Source of the DNA: Thermobrachium celere DSM 8682
GTDB lineage: Bacteria; Bacillota; Clostridia; Clostridiales; Caloramatoraceae
Length of the DNA stretch: 64,000 nucleotides
NCBI RefSeq assembly: GCF_000430995.1
Contig: NZ_HF952018.1
Location: 297,938-361,937 of the forward strand
Direction: 5' to 3'
This document shows positions 1 to 10,900 of the stretch, piece by piece. The position numbers and the translations under genes were made by a program. The notes under the pieces were generated by a model, which saw only the letters and a list, made by a program, of their open reading frames with translations, had not been told where the DNA came from and made no database searches. Position 1 is the first letter of the stretch. Every line of letters begins with the position of its first letter.

Positions 1-35
1 TCATGTACGTACAAGTTAGGATGGAGTGGAATGAA

Positions 36-1457
36 GTGAGTAAATTTGCAAATGATGTAAAAGAACTTTTAGAGTATGTTGGTGGAAAAGAAAACATAGC
101 AGCAGTTTCACACTGTGCAACACGTATGAGATTTGTTTTAAACGATCCAAAGAAGGCAGATGTTAAAAAGATTGATGCAATGAAGGTTGTAAAGGGAACT
201 TTTACTCAAGCAGGTCAGTTCCAAGTTATCATAGGAAACGAAGTTCCAGTTTTCTACAATGAGTTTGTAAGATATGCAGGTATTGAAGGTGTAAGTAAAG
301 AAGAAGCGAAGAAGGCTGCAAGACAAAATATGAGCCTACTTCAAAGATTAATATCACACCTTGGAGAAATATTTGCACCACTTATTCCAGCAATAGTTGT
401 TGGAGGTCTTATTCTTGGTTTTAGAAACGTAATTGGCGATATTAAGATGTTTGAAAATGGTACAAAGAGTTTAACTGAAATATCACAATTTTGGGCTGGA
501 GTACATCATTTCCTATGGCTTATAGGTGAGGCTATATTCTTCTTCCTACCAGTTGGTATAACATGGTCAATTTCAAAGAAGATGGGTACGACACAAATAC
601 TAGGTATAGTACTTGGTATTACACTAGTTTCACCACAATTACTTAATGCATATGCAGTTGCTACAGCAAAGGAAATTCCAGTATGGAATTTCGGATTTGC
701 ACAAGTTAAGATGATTGGTTACCAAGCCCAAGTTATTCCAGCAATGCTTGCAGGATTTACACTATCATTCTTTGAATCAAAACTAAGAGAAGTAGTTCCT
801 TCATATATATCAATGATAGTAGTACCATTCTTTGCACTTGTTCCAACAGTGCTAATTGCACATACAATATTAGGACCTTTAGGATGGGCAATAGGTTCTG
901 TAATTTCTAAAGTAGTTTATGCAGGACTTACATCAGCATTTGGATGGTTGTTTGCTGCACTATTTGGATTTACTTATGCACCACTTGTTATAACAGGATT
1001 ACATCACATGACAAATGCAATAGACCTACAATTAATGAGTGAACTTGGTGGAACAAACCTATGGCCAATGATAGCACTTTCAAATATAGCACAAGGATCA
1101 GCAGTACTTGCGATGATTTATTTAAATAAACATGATGAAGAAGAAAAGCAAGTTTCAATTCCAGCATGTATTTCATGCTACCTTGGAGTAACAGAACCAG
1201 CTATGTTTGGTATTAACCTAAAATATGTTTATCCATTCCTTGCGGCTATGATTGGTTCTTCAATTGCAGCAGTATTCTCAGTTGGAACAGGAGTTATGGC
1301 AAACTCAATAGGTGTTGGAGGACTTCCAGGAATACTATCAATAAAGCCACAATTTATGTTTAAGTTCTTTATTGCAATGCTTATTGCTATAATAGTTCCA
1401 TTTGTATTAACAGTAGTATTTAAGAAGAACAACATTCTTGTAAAGGATAACAAGTAA
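36..1457 (+). CDS. treB: PTS trehalose-specific EIIBC component
   Basis: Membrane permease of the phosphotransferase system that imports trehalose as trehalose 6-phosphate. The N-terminal EIIB domain shows the phosphorylated cysteine in the motif SHCATRMRF. The rest is a hydrophobic EIIC domain with the family segments GGLILGFRNVIGD, GYQAQVIPA, FLYAPLVITG-like and GVTEPAMFGINLKY. No EIIA domain is present, so a general EIIA must be used. The frame is open to base 3 (ATG). I prefer GTG at 36 because GGAGTGG lies 5 bases upstream and the resulting N-terminus matches the length of TreP/TreB proteins. It is followed by treC and treR, which fixes the substrate. The start is the main uncertainty. 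Confidence 0.9.
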   Translation: MSKFANDVKELLEYVGGKENIAAVSHCATRMRFVLNDPKKADVKKIDAMKVVKGTFTQAGQFQVIIGNEVPVFYNEFVRYAGIEGVSKEEAKKAARQNMSLLQRLISHLGEIFAPLIPAIVVGGLILGFRNVIGDIKMFENGTKSLTEISQFWAGVHHFLWLIGEAIFFFLPVGITWSISKKMGTTQILGIVLGITLVSPQLLNAYAVATAKEIPVWNFGFAQVKMIGYQAQVIPAMLAGFTLSFFESKLREVVPSYISMIVVPFFALVPTVLIAHTILGPLGWAIGSVISKVVYAGLTSAFGWLFAALFGFTYAPLVITGLHHMTNAIDLQLMSELGGTNLWPMIALSNIAQGSAVLAMIYLNKHDEEEKQVSIPACISCYLGVTEPAMFGINLKYVYPFLAAMIGSSIAAVFSVGTGVMANSIGVGGLPGILSIKPQFMFKFFIAMLIAIIVPFVLTVVFKKNNILVKDNK

Positions 1458-1510
1458 TATTAGGGACAATGGCCTATGATTAGACTTTCCCCCTAATTAT
1501 TTGATATAAA

Positions 1511-1534
1511 TTGGGCTGTTTTACAACAGCCCAA
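1511..1534 (+). terminator. Hairpin between treB and treC
   Basis: Perfect 10-bp inverted repeat (TTGGGCTGTT, loop TTAC, AACAGCCCAA) in the 113-base treB-treC gap. It lacks a clean U-tract (TAATGTTT follows), so it may be a partial terminator or an mRNA-stabilising hairpin that sets the membrane permease to enzyme ratio. Confidence 0.6.
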
Positions 1535-1570
1535 TAATGTTTAAATAAAGAAATAGATAGGAGTGACGTC

Positions 1571-3217
1571 ATGAAGGACTTTAAAAAGAGTGTTGTTTAT
1601 CAAATATATCCAAAGTCATTTAAGGATTCAAATGGAGATGGATTTGGAGATTTGAAAGGCGTTATAGAAAAGCTTGATTATTTAAAGTTTTTAGGAGTAG
1701 ACTATATTTGGCTTACTCCATTTTATGTTTCACCTCAAAGGGATAATGGTTATGATGTAGCAGATTACTATAACATAGACCCAAGATTTGGAACAATGGA
1801 GGATTTTGAAGCATTAATTGAAGAGGCACAAAAGAGGGATATAGGTATAATGCTTGATATGGTATTTAACCATACGTCAACTGAACATGAATGGTTTAAA
1901 AAGGCTCTAGAAGGCGATGAGAAATACAAGGGATTTTATATATTTAAAGAAAAACCAACAAACTGGCAATCAAAGTTTGGTGGAAGTGCATGGGAATACG
2001 TAGAAAAGTTTGGTGAATATTATCTCCATCTTTTTGATGTGACTCAAGCTGATTTAAATTGGGACAATGAAGAGGTTAGAAAGAGTGTATATAAGATAGT
2101 AAACTTCTGGCTAGAAAAAGGGGTAAAGGGATTAAGATTTGATGTAATAAACCTTATATCAAAGCCAGAAGTATTTGAGGATGATTTAATAGGAGATGGG
2201 AGAAGATTTTATACAGATGGCCCTAATATCCATAAATACTTAAAGGAGTTAAATAAAAATACATTTGGTAGATATGATGATGTAATTACAGTAGGAGAAA
2301 TGTCATCAACTACAATTGACAACTGTATAAAATATACAAATCCAGATGAAAAGGAACTTTCAATGGTATTTAACTTTCACCATTTAAAAGTTGATTATAA
2401 AAACGGTGATAAGTGGGCTCTAATGGATTTTGATTTTAGGCAACTAAAGGATATATTTAATGAGTGGCAAGTTGGAATGCAAAAGGGAAATGGTTGGAGT
2501 GCAGTGTTTTGGTGTAACCATGATCAGCCAAGAATAGTATCACGATTTGGTGATGATAAAAAATACCACAAAGAATCTGCAAAAATGCTTGCAACTTCAA
2601 TTCATATGCTAAGGGGAACTCCATATATATATCAAGGTGAAGAGATAGGAATGACAAATCCTTACTTTGATAAAATAGAATACTATAAAGATGTTGAGTC
2701 TATAAACTATTATAAAATATTAAAGAATAAAGGAATGGACGAAAGAGAAGTAATGAATATAATTATGGAAAGATCAAGGGATAATTCAAGGACCCCAATG
2801 CAGTGGAATGATAGTGATAATGCAGGTTTTACTAATGGACAACCTTGGATTGATGTTGCAAAGAATTATAAAGAAATAAATGTTGAGTCTCAAATTAATG
2901 ATGAAGATTCAATACTAAACCACTATAGAAAGCTAATAAAACTAAGAAAGCAGTATGATGTAGTTGCATATGGAGATTATAGGCCTTTATGCGTAGAGCA
3001 TGATAGGGTATTTGCTTATGCTAGAAGTTATAAAGATGAGCTAGTTGTTGTTGTAAACAATTTCTATGGTGAGACAACAAAGGTTAATTTAGAAGGAGAA
3101 ATAGACTTAAAGGGTAGTGTTAAAATTTTATTATCAAATTATAAAGACAGTGGATTAGACCTATCAAATTTAGTTTTAAGGCCATATGAATCTGTAGTTT
3201 ACTATATTGTAAAGTAA
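1571..3217 (+). CDS. treC: Trehalose-6-phosphate hydrolase (GH13)
   Basis: Cytoplasmic alpha,alpha-phosphotrehalase that splits trehalose 6-phosphate into glucose and glucose 6-phosphate. 548 residues, the usual length for TreA/TreC. GH13 motifs in order: DMVFNHTS (region I), GLRFDVINLIS with the nucleophile Asp near residue 191, VGEMSST with the acid/base Glu, and WCNHDQPR with the transition-state Asp. It starts at ATG 1571 after GATAGGAGTGACGTC. Oligo-1,6-glucosidase is the close alternative by family, but treB and treR on either side decide for trehalose phosphate. No signal peptide. Confidence 0.93.
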   Translation: MKDFKKSVVYQIYPKSFKDSNGDGFGDLKGVIEKLDYLKFLGVDYIWLTPFYVSPQRDNGYDVADYYNIDPRFGTMEDFEALIEEAQKRDIGIMLDMVFNHTSTEHEWFKKALEGDEKYKGFYIFKEKPTNWQSKFGGSAWEYVEKFGEYYLHLFDVTQADLNWDNEEVRKSVYKIVNFWLEKGVKGLRFDVINLISKPEVFEDDLIGDGRRFYTDGPNIHKYLKELNKNTFGRYDDVITVGEMSSTTIDNCIKYTNPDEKELSMVFNFHHLKVDYKNGDKWALMDFDFRQLKDIFNEWQVGMQKGNGWSAVFWCNHDQPRIVSRFGDDKKYHKESAKMLATSIHMLRGTPYIYQGEEIGMTNPYFDKIEYYKDVESINYYKILKNKGMDEREVMNIIMERSRDNSRTPMQWNDSDNAGFTNGQPWIDVAKNYKEINVESQINDEDSILNHYRKLIKLRKQYDVVAYGDYRPLCVEHDRVFAYARSYKDELVVVVNNFYGETTKVNLEGEIDLKGSVKILLSNYKDSGLDLSNLVLRPYESVVYYIVK

Positions 3218-3245
3218 TGTAAGGCGTGTTACAATATCATTGGTG

Positions 3246-3968
3246 ATGAGGATGGAAAATAGTAAGTATCTGATAATATACAATGATATTGTAGACAAGA
3301 TAGAAAAGGGAGAATATGAGGCAAACGCAAAACTTCCTTCAGAAAATGAATTAATGCAGATTTATGATGTATCGAGAGACACGATAAGAAAGGCTCTATT
3401 GCACCTTGAACAAAATGGGTATATTCAAAAGATAAAAGGAAAGGGCTCCTTTGTACTTGATATAAATAAATTCGATTTTCAAGTTTCGGGACTTATAAGT
3501 TTTAAAGAGCTTGCCAGCAAAATGGCAGGTTCTGTTGAAACTATAGTAGAGGAGCTTGAAGTTATAAGACCTGATAAGTATCTTCAAAAGCAGCTTCAAA
3601 TAGGTGAAGAGGATGCAGTTTGGAAGATAGTTAGATCAAGAAAAATAAATGGAAAAAGAATTATTTTAGATAAGGATTTTATATTAAAGAGTGTAGCAGA
3701 TGGATTTACTAAAGAAATTTGCCAAAACTCTATTTATGAGTATATTGAAAATGTATTAGGGCTTAAAATATCTTTTGCTAAAAAGGAGATTGTTGTTAAA
3801 AGTGCAACAGATGAGGATAAGAAATATTTAGATTTAGATGGATTTGATGTAGTGGTTGTTGTAAAGAATTATGTGTATCTTGATGACATGACTCTTTTTC
3901 AATATACAGAATCAAGGCACAGGCCAGACAAATTCAAGTTTATAGATTTTGCAAGAAGACATAAATAG
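3246..3968 (+). CDS. treR: GntR/UTRA-family trehalose operon repressor
   Basis: Transcription regulator with an N-terminal winged helix-turn-helix of GntR type (LPSENELMQIYDVSRDTIRKA, with the wing GYIQKIKGKGSFV) and a C-terminal UTRA ligand-binding domain of about 150 residues. Third gene of the tre operon, so trehalose 6-phosphate is the expected inducer, as for B. subtilis TreR. The start is uncertain: TTG 3240, ATG 3246 and ATG 3252 are all in frame and none has a strong Shine-Dalgarno. Translation may be coupled to treC, whose stop is 29 bases upstream. Confidence 0.85.
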   Translation: MRMENSKYLIIYNDIVDKIEKGEYEANAKLPSENELMQIYDVSRDTIRKALLHLEQNGYIQKIKGKGSFVLDINKFDFQVSGLISFKELASKMAGSVETIVEELEVIRPDKYLQKQLQIGEEDAVWKIVRSRKINGKRIILDKDFILKSVADGFTKEICQNSIYEYIENVLGLKISFAKKEIVVKSATDEDKKYLDLDGFDVVVVVKNYVYLDDMTLFQYTESRHRPDKFKFIDFARRHK

Positions 3969-4000
3969 GGAGCAGTTAAATTATTTACTGCTCCCTATTT
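3963..4000. terminator. Terminator after treR
   Basis: A 14-bp perfect inverted repeat (AAATAGGGAGCAGT / ACTGCTCCCTATTT) followed by TTATATATA on the plus strand. It overlaps the treR stop region and faces the 3' end of adhE, so it probably serves both convergent units. Confidence 0.85.
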
Positions 4001-4047
4001 TATATATAAACAATGCAAGGGGATAAACCAAGGAGTATGCTTATTTA

Positions 4048-6633
4048 TTATCTTTCTTCAAAGGCATTTATATACATTTGTTTAATTTCGCTAATTAATG
4101 GATATCTTGGGTTTGCACCTGTACATTGATCATCAAATGCCTGTTCTGCCATTTCATCAAGTGTAGCGTAGAACTTCTTTTCAGAAACTCCAGCTTCTCT
4201 GATTGACTTTGGTATGTTTAGTTTTTCTTTAAGTTCATCTATTGCCTTAATTAAAAGTTCTACCTTTTCTTCGTCAGTATTTCCTCCAAGTCCTAGATAA
4301 TCTGCAATTTTAGCATATCTTGATTTAGCATTTGGATACTTATATTGTGGGAAAGCTGTTTGCTTTCTTGGATTATCTACTGCGTTAAATCTTATAACTT
4401 CATTGATTAATAGCGCATTTGCTATACCGTGTGGTATGTGGTGCATTGCACCAAGCTTATGTGCCATTGAGTGACATACACCAAGGAAGGCATTAGCAAA
4501 AGCCATACCAGCTATTGTTGAAGCATGTGCCATTTTTTCTCTTGCCTTTTGATTTGTTGGTCCTTCATTATATGCTATTGGTAGATACTTAAATATAAGT
4601 CTTATAGCCTCTAAAGCTAGTCCGTTTGTGAATTCAGATGCTAAAACAGAAACATAAGCTTCGATTGCATGAGTTAGAGCATCTATACCTGATGCTGCAG
4701 TTAGGCTCTTTGGCATATTCATCATAAGCTCAGTATCAACAATTGCCATATCAGGAGTTAATTCATAGTCAGCAAGAGGATACTTAATTCCTGTTTTTTC
4801 ATCAGTTATAACTGCAAAAGGAGTAACTTCTGAACCTGTACCTGCTGATGTTGGAATGGCTACCATCATAGCCTTTTGTCCAAGTTCTGGGAATCTATAA
4901 ACTCTTTTTCTAATATCCATAAATCTCATAGCCAGATCTTCAAATCTAACTTGAGGATGTTCATACATTACCCACATAATCTTTGCAGCATCCATTGGTG
5001 ATCCACCACCAAGTGCTATTATTACATCAGGGTTAAATGCCCTCATTAGATCTGCACCCTTTTTAGCACAAGCAAGTGTTGGATCTGGTTCTACCTCAAA
5101 GAATACACTTGTTTCAATTCCAAGTGGTTCTAGTATACTAGTTACCTTTTCAGCAAATCCTAAATCAAATAGTACCTTGTCAGTAACTATAAATGCTCTC
5201 TTTTTACCCATATCCTTTAATTCCTTTAGAGCTTCTGCAAGGCATCCATATTTAAAGTAAATCTTTTCTGGTACTCTAAACCAAAGCATATTTTCTCTCC
5301 TCTCAGCTACGTTCTTGATGTTTAATAGGTGTTTTACACCAACGTTTTCTGAAACTGAGTTTCCTCCCCAAGATCCGCAGCCAAGAGTAAGTGATGGTGC
5401 TAGTTTGAAATTATATATATCTCCTATAGCACCTTGGGATGATGGCATATTTATAATAGTTCTACCAGTTTTCATTACTGCACTGAATTTTTCAACTCTA
5501 TCCTTACATTTTATTGTATCTGTATAAAGTACTGAAGTGTGACCAAATCCACCATGTTTAACAAGTGTTACAGCTTTATCAAGTGCTTCATCGAAAGAAT
5601 GAGCTCTATACATAGCAAGAACAGGAGATAGTTTTTCGTATGAGAATGGTTCGTCAATTTCAACTGATTCAACTTCAGCAACAATTATTCTTGCATTATC
5701 TGGCACCTTAATACCTGCCATATCACCTATCTTTTGAGGACTTTGTCCGACAATGTTAGGATTTATTGAACCATTTACAAGAAGTATTTTTCTAACTTTA
5801 TCAATTTCATCTCCCTTTAGGAAGTATGCGCCTCTTTCAATAAATTCATTTTTTACTTCATCATATACCTCATCAAGTACAATTACAGATTGTTCTGATG
5901 CACAAATAACTCCATTGTCAAAGCTCTTTGAAAGTATTATTGAGTTTACTGCCATTTTAATATGGGCATATTCGTCAATTATAGCTGGAGTATTACCAGC
6001 ACCAACTCCTATTGCTGGCTTTCCTGAAGAGTAGGCAGCCTTTACCATTCCTGGGCCACCAGTTGCAAGTATAAGATCAGATTCTGCCATAACAAGCTGT
6101 GAAAGTTCAACAGATGGCTCATCTATCCATCCTATGATATTCTTTGGTGCTCCAGCTTTAACTGCTGCATCAAGAATTATCTTGGCAGCTTCGATAGTTG
6201 ACTTTTTAGCACGTGGGTGAGGAGAAAATATAATACCATTTCTAGTTTTAAGTGCAAGTAGAGCTTTGAATATTGCTGTTGACGTAGGATTTGTTGTTGG
6301 AACTATAGCAGCTATAACTCCTATTGGTTCTGCTATTTTTGTAAGTCCCATTGCTTCATCTTTTTCAATAACACCACAAGTTTTTTCATCCTTGTATTTA
6401 TTGTAGATATATTCTGAAGCAAAGTGGTTTTTTATAACCTTATCTTCTACTATACCCATTCCTGTTTCTTCAACTGCCATTTTAGCAAGATATATTCTTG
6501 CGTTATTTGCTGCCATTGCAGCCTGTCTAAATATCTCATCAACTTGTTCTTGAGTGTAAGTTGAAAATTTCTTTTGAGCTTCTCTTACTTCAGCAATTTT
6601 TTGTAGTAATTCCTCTCTGTTAGTAACTGCCAT
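4048..6633 (-). CDS. adhE: Bifunctional aldehyde-alcohol dehydrogenase AdhE
   Basis: Reduces acetyl-CoA to acetaldehyde and then ethanol, consuming two NADH; the main redox outlet of fermentative clostridia. 861 residues. The N-terminal half is a CoA-acylating aldehyde dehydrogenase with the catalytic cysteine in DNGVICASEQ. The C-terminal half is an iron-dependent alcohol dehydrogenase with the nucleotide loop GGGSPMDAAK and iron ligands in CHSMAHKLGAMHHIPHG. Start at ATG 6633: GAGAGGTG lies 6 bases upstream. A GTG three codons further up sits inside that ribosome site and is rejected. Two Rex-like operators lie upstream. AdhE proteins usually polymerise into spirosomes. Confidence 0.96.
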   Translation of the reverse strand: MAVTNREELLQKIAEVREAQKKFSTYTQEQVDEIFRQAAMAANNARIYLAKMAVEETGMGIVEDKVIKNHFASEYIYNKYKDEKTCGVIEKDEAMGLTKIAEPIGVIAAIVPTTNPTSTAIFKALLALKTRNGIIFSPHPRAKKSTIEAAKIILDAAVKAGAPKNIIGWIDEPSVELSQLVMAESDLILATGGPGMVKAAYSSGKPAIGVGAGNTPAIIDEYAHIKMAVNSIILSKSFDNGVICASEQSVIVLDEVYDEVKNEFIERGAYFLKGDEIDKVRKILLVNGSINPNIVGQSPQKIGDMAGIKVPDNARIIVAEVESVEIDEPFSYEKLSPVLAMYRAHSFDEALDKAVTLVKHGGFGHTSVLYTDTIKCKDRVEKFSAVMKTGRTIINMPSSQGAIGDIYNFKLAPSLTLGCGSWGGNSVSENVGVKHLLNIKNVAERRENMLWFRVPEKIYFKYGCLAEALKELKDMGKKRAFIVTDKVLFDLGFAEKVTSILEPLGIETSVFFEVEPDPTLACAKKGADLMRAFNPDVIIALGGGSPMDAAKIMWVMYEHPQVRFEDLAMRFMDIRKRVYRFPELGQKAMMVAIPTSAGTGSEVTPFAVITDEKTGIKYPLADYELTPDMAIVDTELMMNMPKSLTAASGIDALTHAIEAYVSVLASEFTNGLALEAIRLIFKYLPIAYNEGPTNQKAREKMAHASTIAGMAFANAFLGVCHSMAHKLGAMHHIPHGIANALLINEVIRFNAVDNPRKQTAFPQYKYPNAKSRYAKIADYLGLGGNTDEEKVELLIKAIDELKEKLNIPKSIREAGVSEKKFYATLDEMAEQAFDDQCTGANPRYPLISEIKQMYINAFEER

Positions 6634-6648
6634 AAAAAACACCTCTCT

Positions 6649-6666
6649 TTGTTAATTTAATAACAT
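6649..6666. promoter_or_regulatory. Second Rex-like operator in adhE leader
   Basis: TTGTTAATTTAATAACAT, close to the clostridial Rex palindrome TTGTTAANNNNTTAACAA with two mismatches in the right half. It lies immediately upstream of the adhE ribosome site, so it would act as a roadblock or auxiliary site. Weaker than the 6770 site. Confidence 0.5.
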
Positions 6667-6769
6667 AAATAAGAAATGTCGAAGTTGGGATGGAGGAGTG
6701 ATAAATACTAAATAGTTATAAATTTAACAAACTTAATTAAATAAAAAAGTACATTTATCAACTTTTGGT

Positions 6770-6792
6770 TTGTTAATTTATTGACAATTATA
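6770..6792 (-). promoter_or_regulatory. adhE promoter -10 with overlapping Rex operator
   Basis: On the minus strand a consensus -10 (TATAAT, 6792 to 6787) directly abuts the palindrome at 6770-6787 (TTGTTAATTTATTGACAA on plus), which differs from the Rex consensus of clostridia at one base. The operator would cover the transcription start, the arrangement expected for NADH-relieved repression by Rex. No rex gene is in the window. The -35 is poor. The rest of the 369-base gap is AT-rich with no other feature I can support. Confidence 0.7.
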
Positions 6793-7002
6793 TTGTAATA
6801 TATATTTTTACAAAAATCAATATAAAAAATAAAATTTTTTAAATAAAATTAACATTTGAAAATTTGGGTTGTTTTAAGTATGCTAAAGTAGTTGTTATTT
6901 AATCTTTTCTTCATATGATATTTTTTATATAATATCTAGGAATAATTATATTTAAATAAGATAACGTAAAATTGACAGATAGGCTTATAAAGGAGGATTG
7001 TG

Positions 7003-7872
7003 ATGAGTGAAAATAAACTTGCTGGTACAGGTTGTCCTATATTAGTACCTTTTAGTGAGAGAAAGCCTCTAGAAGAGATAGAAAGAAGTATAATTAAAAC
7101 ATATAGAAATAAACTATGGACTAAGTTTGTTAAGGCTATAGATGAGTTTAAATTGGTAGAGGAAGGCGATAGGGTTGCTGTTGCTGTGTCAGGTGGTAAA
7201 GACAGCATGCTTATGGCAAAACTTTTTCAAGAGCTTAAAAGACATGGAAAAATAAATTTTGAGCTTGAGTTTATTGCAATGGACCCAGGATATCACGAAA
7301 GTATTAGAGCATTACTTATTGATAACTGTAATTATTTAAACATTCCAATTAAGATATTTGAATCAGGTATATTTGAAGTTGCAGATCGAATAGCTAAGGA
7401 TTATCCATGTTATATGTGTGCAAGAATGAGAAGGGGAGCACTATATTCAAAGGCAAAGGAGTTAGGATGCAATAAGCTTGCATTAGGCCATCACTTTAAT
7501 GATGTAATAGAGACGATCATGCTAAATGTTTTATATTCAGGAAATTTCAAGACAATGATGCCAAAGCTTAAGGCAGAAAACTTTGAAGGAATAGAGCTTA
7601 TTCGTCCTATGTATTATATTGAAGAAAGACATATAGAACAATTTACAAAGGCAAATGGAATATGGCCTATAAACTGTGCTTGTATGGTTGCAGCAGAGAA
7701 AATTGCAAATAAAAGATATGAAATAAAAGAGCTTATTAAGGAGCTAAAGAAGAAGTTTAGTGATGTAGATAAATCTATATTTAATGCTTCAAAAAATGTA
7801 AATATGGACTGTATACTAGGTTGGAAAAAGGGAGATAAGAAATATTCCTTTTTAGATTTCTATGATGAATAA
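7003..7872 (+). CDS. TtcA/TtuA-type PP-loop tRNA thiolation ATPase
   Basis: PP-loop ATP pyrophosphatase resembling TtcA, which thiolates C32 of tRNA, and TtuA-like relatives. Visible motifs: the PP-loop VAVSGGKDSM near residues 62-71, the CYMCARMRRG CxxC pair, the GHHFNDVIET motif and a later CAC cysteine pair; such cysteines hold a [4Fe-4S] cluster in this family. 289 residues. ATG 7003 is preceded by AGGAGG with 6-base spacing; the in-frame GTG just before it is rejected on spacing. Divergent from adhE and probably a single-gene unit closed by the hairpin at 7929. The exact tRNA position modified is not decidable here. Confidence 0.82.
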   Translation: MSENKLAGTGCPILVPFSERKPLEEIERSIIKTYRNKLWTKFVKAIDEFKLVEEGDRVAVAVSGGKDSMLMAKLFQELKRHGKINFELEFIAMDPGYHESIRALLIDNCNYLNIPIKIFESGIFEVADRIAKDYPCYMCARMRRGALYSKAKELGCNKLALGHHFNDVIETIMLNVLYSGNFKTMMPKLKAENFEGIELIRPMYYIEERHIEQFTKANGIWPINCACMVAAEKIANKRYEIKELIKELKKKFSDVDKSIFNASKNVNMDCILGWKKGDKKYSFLDFYDE

Positions 7873-7928
7873 GATTTAGTACCATGAAGGATTTTTAAAA
7901 TTAGAACAGTTATTTTTATTTTTAAACA

Positions 7929-7955
7929 AAAGAGCCCTATGGTAAAGGGCTCTTT
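7929..7955. terminator. Bidirectional terminator between convergent genes
   Basis: 10-bp perfect stem AAAGAGCCCT / AGGGCTCTTT with a 7-base loop, T-rich on the plus side and A-rich before it, between the TtcA-like gene and pullulanase. Confidence 0.85.
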
Positions 7956-7960
7956 AAATT

Positions 7961-10900
7961 TTACAACCTTTTATTTAATTTACTGTAAATATGGTACCCA
8001 ACAAAACCTAACATACCAATAAGAATAGCTACTGCTGAAATTAGTGCATAATTTGTTGTTTGTTCATATAGTACATAAGCAGTCTTTGGTGGTAGTGTAA
8101 GTGTTCCACCACTTATAGTTTTAATTGGTGTAATTCCAGCCTTTTGACCATTAACAACTATACTATATCTTCCACGACTAGGAAGTTTAATCTTTTGTTC
8201 TTTATTTGTACCGTTAAAGGCAACTACAATATTTTTCCACTTATCTCCATTTGCATTATCCTTTAAAACATAAGCAATTACATTTGTAGGAGTGTCTAAA
8301 AACTCAAGATGTTTTTTTATCATTTCAGCAGTTGGCATTCTGAATGCAGGGTGGTTTTTTCTTAACTCAATTAATCCCTTATAGTATTCAACGACATCCA
8401 TATTTTTGTCTTTTCTATCCCAATCAAGTCTATTTATTTCGTCGCTTGCATTATAGCTGTTGTCGTTTCCTTGTTTTGTTCTCATAAATTCCTGTCCAGC
8501 ATGTAAAAATGGAATTCCTTGTGAAGTTAAAACTATAGCACCAGCTAGTTTATGCATAGCCTTTATTTCTTCTTCTGATGCATCAGGATTAGTAAATTTT
8601 AGCTTATCGTATAAGGTATTGTTATCATGAGCTTCACAATATACAACAGATTGATTAGGTTCAATTCCACCCCATGTAGTTATTACAGTTGAATAATCAA
8701 TTCCTCCAACAATACCAGACATAACTTTAAATTGTGATGAAGTACTTCCATTTACAAATCCAGGTTCAGTATGATTAAATACGCTTCCCTTTATACCATC
8801 CCTTATAGTGTCATTAAAGTGTGCTATCCTTGGCATCTTTGAAGCGTTCTTTTGGTTTGCCTTAAGGTTATCATCAAGTGCTGTTGAAAGGTTCCAGCCT
8901 TCTCCAATAATAATTATTGAAGGGTCTATTTTATCAAGTTCAGCTCTTATTGAATTCATTGTTTCAATGTCTAAAAGCCCCATTAAGTCAAATCTAAATC
9001 CATCAATATTGTACTCCTTTGCCCAGTAGGTTACAGAGTCTATTATGAATTTTCTTGCCATGCTTCTTTCAGATGCAACATCATTTCCACAACCTGAACC
9101 ATTTGTGAGCTTCCCTGAAGAGTCAGTTCTAAAGAAATAGCCTGGTACTAGTTTATTAAAGTTTGAAGCGTCGGCACTATACATATGGTTATAAACAACA
9201 TCCATTATAACTCTTAATCCGTTATCGTGTAGAGTTTGTATTAATGTCTTAAGTTCAATAACTCTAGATAGTGGATCAAACGGATTTGTTGAATAACTTC
9301 CCTCTGGTGCATTGTAGTTTTTAGGATCATATCCCCAATTAAATTGAGGTTTTGTCGAAGCTTCATCTATAGATGCAAAGTCAAATATGGGTAGAAGTTG
9401 TATGTGAGTTACACCTAGACTTTTTATATAATCAAGTCCAGTTATAGTTCCATTTTGTGTCTTTGTACCTGTTTCAGTTAAACCTAAGAATTTTCCTTTA
9501 TTTTTAATACCGCTATTTGGGTGTACTGATAAATCCCTTATATGAAGTTCATAAATTATAGCGTCAACTGGATTTTTAAACTCAGGCTTATATTTCGGGT
9601 TCCATTTTTCAGGATTTGTTTTAGATAAATCTATAACTACACCTTTATCACCATTTACTGTAACGCTTCTAGCATATGGGTCTACTGCTTCATTCCAAGT
9701 TTCTCCTATTTTAACCTTATAGGTATATATTGTTCCATGTTGGTCACCATCAAGTGTATAGGACCAAACCCCTTTATCTTCCTTTTTCATACTATATTCT
9801 TTGCCTTGAGTATCATTCCATTTTGAATATATGACAAGTTTTGCCTCACTTGCAGTAGGTGCCCAAACTTTAAATGTAGTTTTTGAACTTGTATAGTTTG
9901 CTCCTAGGTCATCTCCTGAGTAGAAGTATAATTCATCAAATTCCTTTGAACTAAATATTTGTCCGAATGTAGCAGCTTTAGTGCCGTATCCAATAAATTC
10001 TACATTTATTGCTTTATCAAGTGAAATTTTTTCATCTAGAATAATTGATAAACGTCTTGCTTTATTTTCAACTTTTGTTGATTCATCAATTTTTATTTCT
10101 GAAATTGTATATTCCTTATTGTTATCCTTAACCTTTATTTTATTTTTTAGATCTTCTGTTATAGTAAATGGAAAATTAACTTCGATGTTTATTGTTTTAA
10201 TTCCATCAATTGTTGCAGACACAAGCTTTGGAGTTAAATCAATTGTGTCTATTGAATAGTGAATTCTTTCATCTCCCTGCATAAGCCAAATTTCAGCAGA
10301 ACCATCATCTTTAAATTTAGTTATAAATCTATCTCCAAACTCCTTTTCGGCCCAGTCGTTTCCTTGTTCACTTCTTCTTGTAATTATTCCTAATCTATCA
10401 ACGTCTGCGGTATCTTCAATGATAAAGGTACCAACTAGACCAAAATTATCTCTACCAGTAAAATAATATCCTTTGCCTTGTTTTCCATAAGGCCAGATCC
10501 ACAGGTTCCAACCATCATATTTGCCGTCGTATCTATAGTAGTGTACCGTTACTTTAGTTTTTTCCTTTAGTTTAACAGGATTTGATGCTTTCTTATCGGG
10601 CTTTTTATAGTAGATTTCTGGATCATCGGGGAGAAGCCAAATCTCTGCAACTCCATTAATAAATTTATCTACAAATCTATCTTCTGCAACGTCCTTTTCC
10701 CATTCATCAGTTCTTACAATAAATCCAACTTTATTATAGTTTTCATCAAACTCTATAATTGCATAGGGACCAAAGTCGTCCTTGTGGGTGAATTCATATT
10801 TTTTGCCATCCTTTCCATAAGGCCAAATCCATAGGTTCCAATCTTTGTCTGTCTTTGGATCTTTGGCATAGTGAATAATTAATTTTGTTTTGCCTTGAGC

